Virus record (IMG/VR): IMGVR_UViG_3300005882_000020
Span: 1 to 25,117 of that record
Reading direction: 5' to 3' (one strand)
From: a virus
DNA length: 25,117 bases
Shown: positions 1-8,913 of the stretch, piece after piece
Layout: the number at the start of each line of letters is the position of its first letter
Numbering within the stretch: the first letter of the stretch is position 1
Translations under genes and position numbers: made by a program
The notes under the pieces: model-generated
The model's input: the letters and a program-made list of their open reading frames with translations, nothing else
What the model was told of the DNA's origin: nothing
Database searches by the model: none

Positions 1-216
1 CAATGCTTGTGCATATTTTAAATTGTCTTCAATAAGTGCCCATTCTTTCCACGCCGAATAAATATCTTCTTGAACATCTAATTCGGTTACGCCTTCGTTG
101 ACTAATATCAGGCGATTAATTCCGTCAAATGTTACTTTTTGCTCACCAAAGAGCCCTTGGGTTGGGTCATACGTCCCCCAAAGGCTCCAATTATTGTAAT
201 TTAAAGTAACATTCAT
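1..216 (-). CDS. Partial conserved phage virion protein (3' part lies off the left edge)
   Basis: The reading frame starts with ATG at 216 and is still open at base 1, giving the first 72 residues (begins MNVTLNYNNWSLWGTYDP). It starts 5 nt after the TAA (222-224) of the preceding gene, so the two are co-transcribed. No strong Shine-Dalgarno site is visible; the nearest purine run is the GGGG inside the upstream stop region. The segment with VTFDGINRLILVNEGVTELDV followed by EDIYSAWKEW resembles a motif I associate with small structural proteins of marine T4-like phages, in which a short beta region is followed by a D-x-Y-S-x-W-K-x-W helix. The function is unknown and a virion role is inferred from context only. 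Confidence 0.75.
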   Translation of the reverse strand, partial: MNVTLNYNNWSLWGTYDPTQGLFGEQKVTFDGINRLILVNEGVTELDVQEDIYSAWKEWALIEDNLKYAQAL

Positions 217-221
217 TTAAG

Positions 222-1883
222 TTACCCCAATTCTCTCCATGTCAACGAAATTTTAACTAATGGGTCTGGGCTTAACGGCGAAACCTTTGATGCAACAAAC
301 ACAATCTCGGATTGTAATCCGTCTTCGCGACGTATTAACGGAGACTTTTGATATTCTGTTAAATCAGATACATCAATTGTATTGTCATATCCATTAACAT
401 AATATTCGCTAATCTTTAATCCAAATGGTGTAAAGGTGCCGGTTTTATTTACTTCAACTGCACTTATATTATATCCAGGCACTAGCGATCCGTTGTCTGC
501 ATTAACCCACGTGCCACCAGCTATTGAGCCCGTTGGCGATATAACATAGTAAACTTTAATTTCAACAGGCACCGGATTTCCAGATGCATCAAATGAACTA
601 ACAGCTAGTTTCTTAAATACACTTGCAACTGTATTTTTAATGCCAAAATGTGTTTGTGCAGATCGCAACCCTAACAACAATTGATCCGACGTAGTTACCG
701 TAACTTGATTAGATGACGACTCCATTGGAATACTTACATGATCAAAATCTAAAGTTCCTTCTTCTTCAACGCTAGCATTCCATATTTTTAAATCACTTGC
801 GCTTCCTGGTGCAGAAACATTTTCAATTTCAAACCGCAATGGTAGGCCACAGCGTCTTGATTTTGATACAGGGCTTTCATTTGCTTCAAAGAATTCGTGT
901 AAAACAATTCTTCCTTTGGGTCCTTCAATACCTACACGAATACGCCCAAGCCATTGGCCGTCAATCCAGTAAATGTTAATCTTTGACGGGTCTAAATTAT
1001 AAAAGCTTTTATTTTTAATTTCGTCTCTTGAACCGTCAACTACATCAACATTAAATTCGTTCTGTCTTACTTCTGTTTCAACTACTGTGCCGCTTGTGCT
1101 AGAACGAACTACAATTGCAAATCCTTGTTCATCAAGTTTAAAATAAATTCCGTCATTTTCGTCGAAATATCCCCAGCGTCTTACAACACCTGCTTTTCCA
1201 ACATCGCTTGATGCAACTGCTGTTCTTATAACTTGACTTGTCCCTGTTCGATAGTAGTGATATATGTTTGTTTGATATACTGCTTTGCTATTCGCTAGTC
1301 CGTCAGTTTCAAGAGAAACTGCACCAGTGGTAGTTGAGTGATTGATTGTGCCACCACCTGTTAAAATTTCAGAAAATAAAAGTGATTGACGATTAAACGT
1401 AAACTTATAATCGCCTAATGTTGTGGTTGAGGTTGTTTTTAAACGTCCGAAGCCGTCGATCTGTGGAGCGCCTTCCGAAAACCGTGTATATGCTGCGCCT
1501 TGGTTATCAACTAATTGCCCTTTAGTAATGTCGTCATAACTCACTAGTGTCGTTGCATTCGAAAACACATCGTAACCTTCATTTTGCACATTCGCAATCA
1601 CTGTGGAATTTTGAATTATATCTGAACCAGCGATTGGCGCTGTCTGTGCATCAATTGTGTTTTGATCAAGCATTAAAGTTACAAAGCCAGTTGTTGGTGT
1701 TGTTTCTGTTATCTTTACAACATTACCAACAAAAGTTTGACTATTGGTACCGCTACAACTTATTGTATCTCCTATAATAAACGAACCAACCTTATTAGTG
1801 TACGGTAAGTCGTATGACCCGCGCAACAACACTCGTTTGCCCGAACTATCTGGTGGTATTCTTACATATCTTCTTTCTGCCAT
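222..1883 (-). CDS. Putative virion structural protein, 553 aa
   Basis: The start is ATG at 1883 (MAERRYVRIPPDSSG), chosen over an in-frame ATG at 1922. It lies 2 nt after the upstream stop (1886-1888) and has AGGA about 9 nt before it, while the longer form would overlap the upstream gene. The protein is rich in Thr, Ser, Asn and Val, has no signal peptide or membrane segment, and looks beta-rich throughout. The first 80 residues look like a short beta-barrel module (IGDTISCSG, FVGNVVKITETTPTTGFVTLML) similar in style to modules in the neighbouring 792-aa and 1234-aa proteins. The C-terminal part (about 390-553) may be a separate domain. It lies in a polycistronic minus-strand group with the 108-aa gene upstream and the partial gene downstream. 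Position and composition suggest a baseplate, wedge or fibre-associated virion protein. I do not recognise a T4 counterpart. Confidence 0.7.
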   Translation of the reverse strand: MAERRYVRIPPDSSGKRVLLRGSYDLPYTNKVGSFIIGDTISCSGTNSQTFVGNVVKITETTPTTGFVTLMLDQNTIDAQTAPIAGSDIIQNSTVIANVQNEGYDVFSNATTLVSYDDITKGQLVDNQGAAYTRFSEGAPQIDGFGRLKTTSTTTLGDYKFTFNRQSLLFSEILTGGGTINHSTTTGAVSLETDGLANSKAVYQTNIYHYYRTGTSQVIRTAVASSDVGKAGVVRRWGYFDENDGIYFKLDEQGFAIVVRSSTSGTVVETEVRQNEFNVDVVDGSRDEIKNKSFYNLDPSKINIYWIDGQWLGRIRVGIEGPKGRIVLHEFFEANESPVSKSRRCGLPLRFEIENVSAPGSASDLKIWNASVEEEGTLDFDHVSIPMESSSNQVTVTTSDQLLLGLRSAQTHFGIKNTVASVFKKLAVSSFDASGNPVPVEIKVYYVISPTGSIAGGTWVNADNGSLVPGYNISAVEVNKTGTFTPFGLKISEYYVNGYDNTIDVSDLTEYQKSPLIRREDGLQSEIVFVASKVSPLSPDPLVKISLTWRELG

Positions 1884-1885
1884 AT

Positions 1886-2212
1886 TTAAAATTCCTGTTT
1901 TGTAAATGCAGGTGGTACACAATTTCCAGACACGTCAATTTTGCCGCCGGAAGCTACCCAGTCGTGAACGGTAACAACTGTTAGTGGATCTTTTGCCCCG
2001 ACGTCCCATGTAAACGAAAATGTCGACCATGTTTGCCCTTTCTTTGGATCTAACAAGTTAGCATAATATTGTTTTATATCGTTGTCATAATCGTTGCCGT
2101 TTCTTTTAATAAGAAACAATTGCTTTCTTATATGCCTGCGTTTAATTTTTCCGTTTTTAAAATCGTCAACAAAGCTGTATTCTTTTTTTGTTGACTTACT
2201 ATTTTCCGCCAT
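1886..2212 (-). CDS. Small conserved hypothetical phage protein, 108 aa
   Basis: The start is ATG at 2212, preceded by AGGA in CAGGACTAACAATATG and by a GATAAATA late-promoter octamer at 2235-2242, so this is the first gene of a transcription unit. The N-terminal half is very basic (KNGKIKRRHIRKQLFLIKR). The C-terminal half contains a Trp-rich segment (TWSTFSFTWDVGA ... VVTVHDWVASGGKIDVSGNC). No signal peptide or membrane helix is seen. The stop is followed 2 nt later by the start of the 553-aa virion protein, so the two are tightly coupled. No function can be assigned. Possible roles are a minor virion protein or an assembly partner of the downstream protein. Confidence 0.65.
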   Translation of the reverse strand: MAENSKSTKKEYSFVDDFKNGKIKRRHIRKQLFLIKRNGNDYDNDIKQYYANLLDPKKGQTWSTFSFTWDVGAKDPLTVVTVHDWVASGGKIDVSGNCVPPAFTKQEF

Positions 2213-2234
2213 ATTGTTAGTCCTGTTTATAAGC

Positions 2235-2242
2235 TATTTATC
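2235..2242 (-). promoter_or_regulatory. Phage late promoter, GATAAATA
   Basis: Exact GATAAATA on the minus strand, 23 nt upstream of the ATG at 2212 and inside the gap after the stop of the 792-aa gene. It is one member of a strand-consistent family of octamers that resemble the T4 late promoter TATAAATA. Confidence 0.75.
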
Positions 2243-2277
2243 GCAAATACAATTATCTGTTTGCTGTGCTAGATCTA

Positions 2278-4656
2278 TTAATTATTTGTATATGCCCGTT
2301 CTATGTCTGATGCTGCGCCGATTGTGTTGTTTGTTGCTCTTGTTATGACACCGCTAGTGATATCATACTTAGCTGTGTCTAATCCAATACATACAAGAAC
2401 AACAGGCGCATCAGTTCCTGCTGATGCAGCACCTCGTTGGGTATTTCCGTCATAATCGTATGTAAACTCAACAAACGATTGACCATTTATTTGTCCTGCA
2501 ATGTCCTGGCCTGTTGCATCTTTTACTATTATTGCATCTTTGGTTGAAAAATCTCGGCCAAGGTCGTCGCCGGCATCATCATTTAAAAAGAACAAGCGAT
2601 ATATTGCATTTGGGTCACTTTGCAAATATGTATTAAACGTAATTTTGCCTGTTGCGATAAATGGTGTGCTTCTCTTGTTTCCTGTTTCGTCGATAAACGA
2701 AACATCATTAATGTCAACAACTGACAAATCGTCAATATACATATTAAGTGTTGTGGCAACGGGTGGTGTATACTCCATTAGCAAATCTGTAATATCGCCC
2801 CGACTAACGCCTGGTCCGTAGTTGACATCAGTTGGTTGGCGCAACTGATGCTGTACAAACTCATAAACATCTTGTAACGTGCCACCGTTACTAAATAGTC
2901 GCCAACTAAATCCATAAACATCGTTGCCGATTGTTCGTTTAAATGTGTTATACACATCTATAATTGCTGTTGCATCTGTTGCATCTGTTACAATGGTGTC
3001 TGTTGACACTAATGTAATCTGTGTTGCAGAATCTCGACTTAAAACTGTAAAGCTTCCGTTGTTTGCAGGGTTTTGTGCGTTTTGCACTTCAATTATTGTA
3101 CCTGACACAATTGAGCTATCCCATGTTCCAGAAGCCCGTGTAATTGTATTTGCATTGCCGTCAAACGAATAACTAGTTGGGGCTGTGTTTGCAATAGGAT
3201 CTTTCTTATACTGCAAAAACATTCCTGCTTTTAATACACTAAATTCTAAGTTATTTTGAACAGTAAACGGTCCATCACTTGTATCAACTGTTATTTGGTT
3301 GTCTGTATCTACCGTAATTATTTTATACAGACCATTGTGTGCTGTTACCGCTGCGTCTTTAATCCACAACAAATCGCCCGGGCTTGCTGCTGACAACCCG
3401 CCTGTAACACTAGTTAACATGCCTGTCGCATTATTAATATTAACGATGCTGCCGTCTGTATTTGTTAAAATTTTGCTGCTTGTAGCTTCGTAAGTATTAG
3501 CGGCGCCTCCTACAAATGGGCCGGACTCGAGTGTATCTACAGTAACTTGTGTTTCCGAATCAACACTTAGTATTGTCCAATACCCAACATCGGTTCCTGC
3601 GGTTATATGTATTGTATCGCCTTGCTCTAAGCCGTTAGTTATAAACAATGCGGTAGCCGAAGTAACTGTTCCTGTTGCTCCGTTAACATCTGCTGTTACT
3701 GCATCTGTGCCTGATTCTTTTACAACTTGTCCGCGGAACGGAGATCGTCCTAAAATTTCAGAATCGGGTGTTACAATTGCAGGGTCTTTTTTGTGGCTTA
3801 GCGAAAATCGGTTTGTTTTTGGCTCTAAGCTAACAACACCGATGTCGTTAATTGATGCTTGTGCATAAGTATATCCTTTCTTTCTTGCAAATAATTTTAA
3901 ATAGTTTCTTTTGTCTGTCCCCGTTGACGTAAAAACCAAAAGCGGCTCATTTACTGAACCCAAGAATTTAAAATTTTGCGGAGCCGCAGTGGCGTTATCT
4001 TGCTGGTAATACACACGAGTGTCTTGTTGCAGATCACCCAATGTGACTATGCCTGTCCATTGCTCTAGAATTGTGCCGGCAACGTCTTTTTCTGACCACC
4101 CAGCAGTTCTAATAATTTTTTTAGTATAATTGTTATGCCATTTCCAATTTGCATGTTGTTCAGAGCCGCCAATTTCAAACGATTCTGTTGTTATAGACTC
4201 AAATGGAAATTCGTGTTTTATTAAGTCATCGCCGCCAACTAATTCTAAGTCGGTGTGCCATTCTTCCTTTGTAAAAGAATATAAAGCTTGCAATGTTACA
4301 CCAGACGCTACTGTGCCTCCAGAGCTTTGTCTTACGTTATAAACAAGACTACTTTCCGATGCAATAAACGACACTGGCTCTGATTCTACTCCTTCGACTT
4401 CAATAGTAAAATCGTCAATAATATTTGTTATTCGATAGTGTCCTGCATCTGAGCCGTTTTTTAAAACTAAGATGTCGCCAACTGTTGCACTAAGGAATCC
4501 TGCTCCTGCAAATGTTGAAGTTCCTAAGATTGTTGCACCATTTTGCTGTTCTGCTACAGTAATAGCACCAACAGGATAAACACTTATTGTTTGCGTTTTT
4601 GTTCCATAAATAACTTGGTTGCGATCAAGTAAATCTGGGTCTATGATTATTGCCAT
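2278..4656 (-). CDS. Large virion protein with repeated beta modules, 792 aa
   Basis: The start is ATG at 4656, with GAGGATAGG just upstream and a GATAAATA promoter at 4684-4691. The protein contains at least four divergent copies of a module of about 60 residues, near residues 40-107, 325-392, 408-472 and 500-568. Each has the pattern hydrophobic-x-x-GD-x-[IL]-x-[IVL], then an aspartate/glycine turn, then Y/W/F-x-I-x-x-VD-x-x-x-Q-[IV]-T-[VL]. Examples are GDTIHITAG with VDSETQVTVDT, and GDLLWIKDA with VDTDNQITVDT. Between copies 1 and 2 is a different region (about 120-310) rich in aromatic and charged residues. The C-terminal 220 residues look like another beta domain (TLNMYIDDLSVVDINDVSFID). 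It is probably a tail-fibre, baseplate-decoration or other surface-exposed virion protein. The exact T4 equivalent is unknown. Confidence 0.75.
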   Translation of the reverse strand: MAIIIDPDLLDRNQVIYGTKTQTISVYPVGAITVAEQQNGATILGTSTFAGAGFLSATVGDILVLKNGSDAGHYRITNIIDDFTIEVEGVESEPVSFIASESSLVYNVRQSSGGTVASGVTLQALYSFTKEEWHTDLELVGGDDLIKHEFPFESITTESFEIGGSEQHANWKWHNNYTKKIIRTAGWSEKDVAGTILEQWTGIVTLGDLQQDTRVYYQQDNATAAPQNFKFLGSVNEPLLVFTSTGTDKRNYLKLFARKKGYTYAQASINDIGVVSLEPKTNRFSLSHKKDPAIVTPDSEILGRSPFRGQVVKESGTDAVTADVNGATGTVTSATALFITNGLEQGDTIHITAGTDVGYWTILSVDSETQVTVDTLESGPFVGGAANTYEATSSKILTNTDGSIVNINNATGMLTSVTGGLSAASPGDLLWIKDAAVTAHNGLYKIITVDTDNQITVDTSDGPFTVQNNLEFSVLKAGMFLQYKKDPIANTAPTSYSFDGNANTITRASGTWDSSIVSGTIIEVQNAQNPANNGSFTVLSRDSATQITLVSTDTIVTDATDATAIIDVYNTFKRTIGNDVYGFSWRLFSNGGTLQDVYEFVQHQLRQPTDVNYGPGVSRGDITDLLMEYTPPVATTLNMYIDDLSVVDINDVSFIDETGNKRSTPFIATGKITFNTYLQSDPNAIYRLFFLNDDAGDDLGRDFSTKDAIIVKDATGQDIAGQINGQSFVEFTYDYDGNTQRGAASAGTDAPVVLVCIGLDTAKYDITSGVITRATNNTIGAASDIERAYTNN

Positions 4657-4683
4657 AACCTATCCTCTATTTAATACTTACTG

Positions 4684-4691
4684 TATTTATC
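4684..4691 (-). promoter_or_regulatory. Phage late promoter, GATAAATA
   Basis: Exact GATAAATAC on the minus strand in the 41-nt gap between the 1234-aa and 792-aa genes, 28 nt upstream of the ATG at 4656. Same octamer and spacing class as the other late promoters here. Confidence 0.75.
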
Positions 4692-4697
4692 AACTTT

Positions 4698-7600
4698 TTA
4701 TGGATTTTTATATACAAGGTCTTCGGTTGTATTGGCAGGAATTGTCTGGTCAAAATTAGTCAATTGTAATCCTGTTAGTCGTTTAACTTTCTGACTTAAC
4801 TCCATAACAACGACGTAAATCGGAATGGTTGTTCCAGTGAAAAGATAGTTATATACAAATTCTGTGCCAGCTAGTGTTTCAACACCAGCAATTTCTTCTT
4901 TAGTTACTGCGTTGAAAATTCTTACTTCGGATCCCGGCACAACATCAGAAATTGTAAACTTAACTAATGCTGGTTGTAGAGATTGTACTCCGTTATCGTC
5001 TGTGAAGTAAGAAACTTTACTATTCAGTGTATCATAATTGCACACCAACACGCCCTCGCCTGTTGAACTTACACGTTCTGTATAAAACGTATCATTATTT
5101 TTGTATAAGATATCGGTTTGTTCTCCTTTACCCCATGCTAGTGCCAACTTTATATCTGCTGAGGCTGGTATTTCTGCATACTTAGCTTGTATATAATCGT
5201 ACACAGTTTGCATATTGTGCCCTGCTGCATCGATTACCATCGTATAATACTCGTTTGCTATGCTATAATTAACTGAGCCAATTAGTGTTCCGGACGTGTA
5301 AAACGGATCATTGTCATAAATTTCTAATCCAGTTCTCTGAGTTACGATTATTTTTTGCGCATCTTGCGAAACGCAACCAACAACACCGTATAATGCACCT
5401 GACGAATATAAACTAGAAAATAATGTATCATGGTCGGCGTCAGTGAGTGTGCCGGGTGAATACCCAATGACTTGTGCTTTTCCTAAAAAGTTTGCTGGTG
5501 CTTGATTGCCACTAAATCCTAAATAACCTGCATCGTTAAATAGCCAGTTGACGTCGCCGGGGTGTCTATACAGTTTTCCAGCGCCTGTTGACACAATTTT
5601 TGTTAATCCGCCAGCCGGGTTGTTTATATCACCAATATACAATGTTACTGTGCCATCGTACAAGTTATCGCCTGATTCTCCATTATAAACACACCCAATG
5701 TAATAAACACCCGGAGTGATTGGTGTTGCTGCAAAAGCCGGACCACGCGATGATGTTGACCCCCAGTCATCGCCTGGGCCATCGTTGGTAGCTGCGTTCC
5801 ATGCATTAAAGACTATAGAACCAGATTCAATTGCAAGCGAAAGGCCACGAACACCTGCACCTTCTTCATAAATACATTGTAAGGTGTTTGTGTCTGTAAT
5901 TTCTACTACACAAAAGAACGATCTATTAAGTGTTACTGTTGCTAAATTTATATCAGCAGAAGAATTAATGTCTATTAGTGTACCAGTATTTAGGCTATTT
6001 GTGTATGCTGGTAAAATTCCAGGTGCTAGTACACCATTTGTAACACTAGCACCGTCAAATGGATTGTTTGCTTTATTGGCACCGGACAAGTTTGTGCTAT
6101 CGAGTGTATATACATAGAGCAAATTCATATTTAGTATAACACTTTCAAATGTATTTCCTATAAATACCTGCTCACCAACGGCGGGTGTTGCACCAGCATT
6201 TAAATTATCAAATCCAAATATATGTGCAGGATATGTTTCTCTGCTGATTGTTATCCCTGCACCATTTGAGATTGCTATTGCGGGATCTGTTTCGGAAATA
6301 CTTGTGTTATCTAACAACGAAACTGTTTTGTCGCGTTCTTCATTTAAATTGATTTTTCTGCTAAACCCGTGGTATCCGTATTTTCTTACATCAAGTACAA
6401 AATTGTCATAAGTTGTGGTAGTTATTAACGAACCGTTTGGCTGATACTTATGTTTTGTAACACTTAATCTAACTGGATTAGGAACAAAGTTGCCTAATAC
6501 CGAAGCACCAGTTCCTGTGCCGCCGGATAGTGTAAGTACATTGCTTGTTGGTAATTCTGTATAATTCCCTCCATCTTTTAAAAGAAGGGTTCCAATTTGA
6601 GTGCCGGACACAACTGCGGGTAATGTTCTTCTGACAATTAAATTATCTAATGCAACATCATTTTGCCATGTTTGGCCGCCACCCGTCGGATTTACTGTGT
6701 ACACAAACCGTATTTGCATATCAGTGTTGTTGTATGTAGACAAATTGATGGTTTGTGTTATCCATGGGTCACTGCTTGCTGTTTGCTGTTGTCCTGTTAC
6801 TGTAAATTCTGTATTCCAGTTTAAGCCGTCCCACACTAAACATTCAAGGACACTATCGGAAGCAGAATTTATAAACATATGATAATCAAAACTAAATGTA
6901 ATGCTACCGAACGATGCATCAATTACTTCGCTGTCCAAAACAAACTGATCGTTGGGTGATACAGGATTTGATGTTTCTGTATATATGTAAATGTTGTCTC
7001 CATTACCAGACGACGGCCCAGTATTAAAGCTTGGTGTTGTTCCTGTTTCGCCTTGCCACTGGCGATTGCCCACTGTTAAGTTGTTTGTCCAACCGCCGGG
7101 ATTAAACGGACCTGTTGATCCGTTCGTTCCTGCAAAGTCATTATTACTTATTTCAATAACTTGGCCAGGTGTATAATTTATAATCCCCGAAACTTGCACT
7201 GTTGCAGGCGTAGTAGCTACCCCTTCATTAACCGTTAATGTATCATTAATAGAATAAGAAGAGCCTGGATTTAATACTTTTATTGGCCCTAGTTGTGCTA
7301 AACTAGTATCTTCGGCAACAATGTCGTTTACTATACTATTTTCAATTACCCGAATTGCGGCGCCGGGCACTGGTTCTGCATCAACGTCTTGAACACTAAC
7401 ATCACTTGTATATAATTCATTTACTTCGGAGTCTGGTGTTTGGTCGCTAAAAACAAATCTATCAGCAATATCAACAACGTCCCAATTAGGATTGTGCAGA
7501 TTCCATGTTTTATTTGACTTAATGTCAATGTATAAGTCGTTTATGCCATTTATAAATGTTGGATTTACTAGGTTTATTGTTTGTGTTGCTAAAGATGACG

Positions 7601-8402
7601 TTGATAGTGTGCCCGACCTAGCAAATGTAGTGTGTGAAAATGTTGCATCGCTCGAAAATGTAACACCAGAAGTTTCTGTTATTTTGAGATCTTCAATAAT
7701 AGCATTTGTAAAGTCACATGTAGACGAAAATACAATATTAGTTAATTCGACATCCTTTAAAATGCAATTTCCTTGTATATTCACAACAGATTCGACATCA
7801 CTAATAAATTGTGCATTATAAATGCTTACATCGGAGTTAGCTTTAAAATCCAATGACAGTGATGCTACACCGTTTCTTAAATACAATGTGATGCCACCGT
7901 TTGGTGTGCCTTCGTCTTTGTATCCTATCATTAGTCGTCCATTTGCTTCAACAACAATATCTCCGTCAACTGACGAATTTGTTAGTGTTGTTAAAAAGAT
8001 ATTGTTGCCCGACATCCCTAGGAAGCCGGTGCCTGTTATGACAAGTCTTTGTGCAGCAGTATAGACTTTATTAGCACTGGTTACGTCTGCGGTGGTTAAA
8101 TCATCTAAATTATACGAAATGTCATAAGTGTCGCCTATGGCAGGCGGATTATCCCATGCTTCTGACACTGTACCTAAAGTATCAGTTGATGCTGCAACAA
8201 TAAACCGTGTTTCTTCAGTTGGTAGGCCGCGACGAATAGTTACAAACCGACCAGCAATACTTGTATTTAATATATTGCCGTTATTGTTTGATACTAAAGG
8301 ACTTGCAATTTTAATTTGATATGGGCCTGTAACTTCAGATATAACACCGGCTGATGCGGGCGAAGTTACTTGTGTTTGGCCAGCAAGTACATTTATTGAC
8401 AT
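4698..8402 (-). CDS. Giant tail-fibre/adhesin-like virion protein with MAM-like and LamG-like regions, 1234 aa
   Basis: The ATG at 8402 overlaps the upstream stop as TAATG, with GAGGA about 8 nt before, so translation is probably coupled to the 165-aa gene. The mosaic includes an N-terminal beta domain (1-100) and a Ser/Thr/Asn-rich region (about 140-300) that may be a beta-solenoid. A MAM-like region (about 417-592) carries W-x-x-x-x-G-x-T-P-S-x-N-x-GPSSG, IYIYTETS, FSFDYHMF and DVALDNLIV, the usual order of landmarks in that adhesive fold. Short glycine/tyrosine modules flank it (IKVLNPGSSYSINDTLTV near 374 and LLLKDGGNYTELPTSNVLTL near 606). A laminin-G/ConA-like jelly roll (about 800-980) shows SFFCVVEIT, LSLAIESGSIVFNAWN, GVYYIGCVYNG and GTVTLYIGD. 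The C-terminal 240 residues form further beta domains. A role in receptor binding or particle decoration is inferred. The domain calls rest on motifs read by eye. Confidence 0.7.
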   Translation of the reverse strand: MSINVLAGQTQVTSPASAGVISEVTGPYQIKIASPLVSNNNGNILNTSIAGRFVTIRRGLPTEETRFIVAASTDTLGTVSEAWDNPPAIGDTYDISYNLDDLTTADVTSANKVYTAAQRLVITGTGFLGMSGNNIFLTTLTNSSVDGDIVVEANGRLMIGYKDEGTPNGGITLYLRNGVASLSLDFKANSDVSIYNAQFISDVESVVNIQGNCILKDVELTNIVFSSTCDFTNAIIEDLKITETSGVTFSSDATFSHTTFARSGTLSTSSLATQTINLVNPTFINGINDLYIDIKSNKTWNLHNPNWDVVDIADRFVFSDQTPDSEVNELYTSDVSVQDVDAEPVPGAAIRVIENSIVNDIVAEDTSLAQLGPIKVLNPGSSYSINDTLTVNEGVATTPATVQVSGIINYTPGQVIEISNNDFAGTNGSTGPFNPGGWTNNLTVGNRQWQGETGTTPSFNTGPSSGNGDNIYIYTETSNPVSPNDQFVLDSEVIDASFGSITFSFDYHMFINSASDSVLECLVWDGLNWNTEFTVTGQQQTASSDPWITQTINLSTYNNTDMQIRFVYTVNPTGGGQTWQNDVALDNLIVRRTLPAVVSGTQIGTLLLKDGGNYTELPTSNVLTLSGGTGTGASVLGNFVPNPVRLSVTKHKYQPNGSLITTTTYDNFVLDVRKYGYHGFSRKINLNEERDKTVSLLDNTSISETDPAIAISNGAGITISRETYPAHIFGFDNLNAGATPAVGEQVFIGNTFESVILNMNLLYVYTLDSTNLSGANKANNPFDGASVTNGVLAPGILPAYTNSLNTGTLIDINSSADINLATVTLNRSFFCVVEITDTNTLQCIYEEGAGVRGLSLAIESGSIVFNAWNAATNDGPGDDWGSTSSRGPAFAATPITPGVYYIGCVYNGESGDNLYDGTVTLYIGDINNPAGGLTKIVSTGAGKLYRHPGDVNWLFNDAGYLGFSGNQAPANFLGKAQVIGYSPGTLTDADHDTLFSSLYSSGALYGVVGCVSQDAQKIIVTQRTGLEIYDNDPFYTSGTLIGSVNYSIANEYYTMVIDAAGHNMQTVYDYIQAKYAEIPASADIKLALAWGKGEQTDILYKNNDTFYTERVSSTGEGVLVCNYDTLNSKVSYFTDDNGVQSLQPALVKFTISDVVPGSEVRIFNAVTKEEIAGVETLAGTEFVYNYLFTGTTIPIYVVVMELSQKVKRLTGLQLTNFDQTIPANTTEDLVYKNP

Positions 8403-8899
8403 TAACTATCCTCATTGTCGTTGTCATGCTCTTCGACAATTGACTCAATTAGCCCTTTTTCGTTTCTTACTATTTTCTTTTTAACTTTTGGCACATTAAT
8501 ATTTACAACTGGTGTTGGTATTTCAATTTTTAACGATTCTACTAATGTGTCAAGTTTGTTGTTTAATTGTGTTATAGCTTCGATTAATTGGGCATTAGTT
8601 CTGTTATTCTCAATGACAGCTTCTGATAGTACGTCAGTATCACTTTTTATTTTTTCCGATAATTCTTTTTCTATTTTACTTCTTAATTCTTTTTCGACAC
8701 GTGCTTTAACTTGTTCTTCGATTTGCAAAGACAATTCTGTGCGCATTTCTTCGGTTATTTTGTCAATACTATTTGGCTGTTCATCCGCAGGTAAAGTTTT
8801 TTCAATGTCTTTGTCACAAGACTCTTTAGAAGCAGAAGTTTTTGTTTTATCTGCTTTTTGTTTAATTTCTTGATATGTATCTTTTAGTGATTTTGACAT
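8402..8899 (-). CDS. Charged coiled-coil phage protein, 165 aa
   Basis: The start is ATG at 8899 (MSKSLKDTYQEIKQKADK), with AAAAGG upstream, 14 nt after the stop of the 132-aa gene. Residues about 45-90 are a highly charged helix (ELSLQIEEQVKARVEKELRSKIEKEL as consecutive heptads), followed by a second helix (about 93-125). A conserved-looking tail contains PTPVVNINVPKVKKKIVRNEKGLIESIVEE, which I associate with small proteins in marine myovirus structural clusters. No membrane or signal sequence is seen. Its TAA overlaps the ATG of the 1234-aa adhesin-like protein. That suggests a dedicated chaperone, trimerisation aid or attachment protein for that fibre, which is inference from coupling and coiled-coil character only. 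Confidence 0.7.
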   Translation of the reverse strand: MSKSLKDTYQEIKQKADKTKTSASKESCDKDIEKTLPADEQPNSIDKITEEMRTELSLQIEEQVKARVEKELRSKIEKELSEKIKSDTDVLSEAVIENNRTNAQLIEAITQLNNKLDTLVESLKIEIPTPVVNINVPKVKKKIVRNEKGLIESIVEEHDNDNEDS

Positions 8900-8913
8900 T
8901 GTTTACCTTTTAC

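Noticed and set aside
1884-1922. Upstream ATG that would lengthen the 553-aa virion protein by 13 residues
   Set aside because: It would overlap the end of the 108-aa gene, and the ATG at 1883 has the better ribosome site.
6160-6167. TATAAATA (exact T4 late promoter) on the plus strand
   Set aside because: It lies antisense within the 1234-aa gene with no plus-strand gene behind it; chance in an AT-rich sequence is likely.
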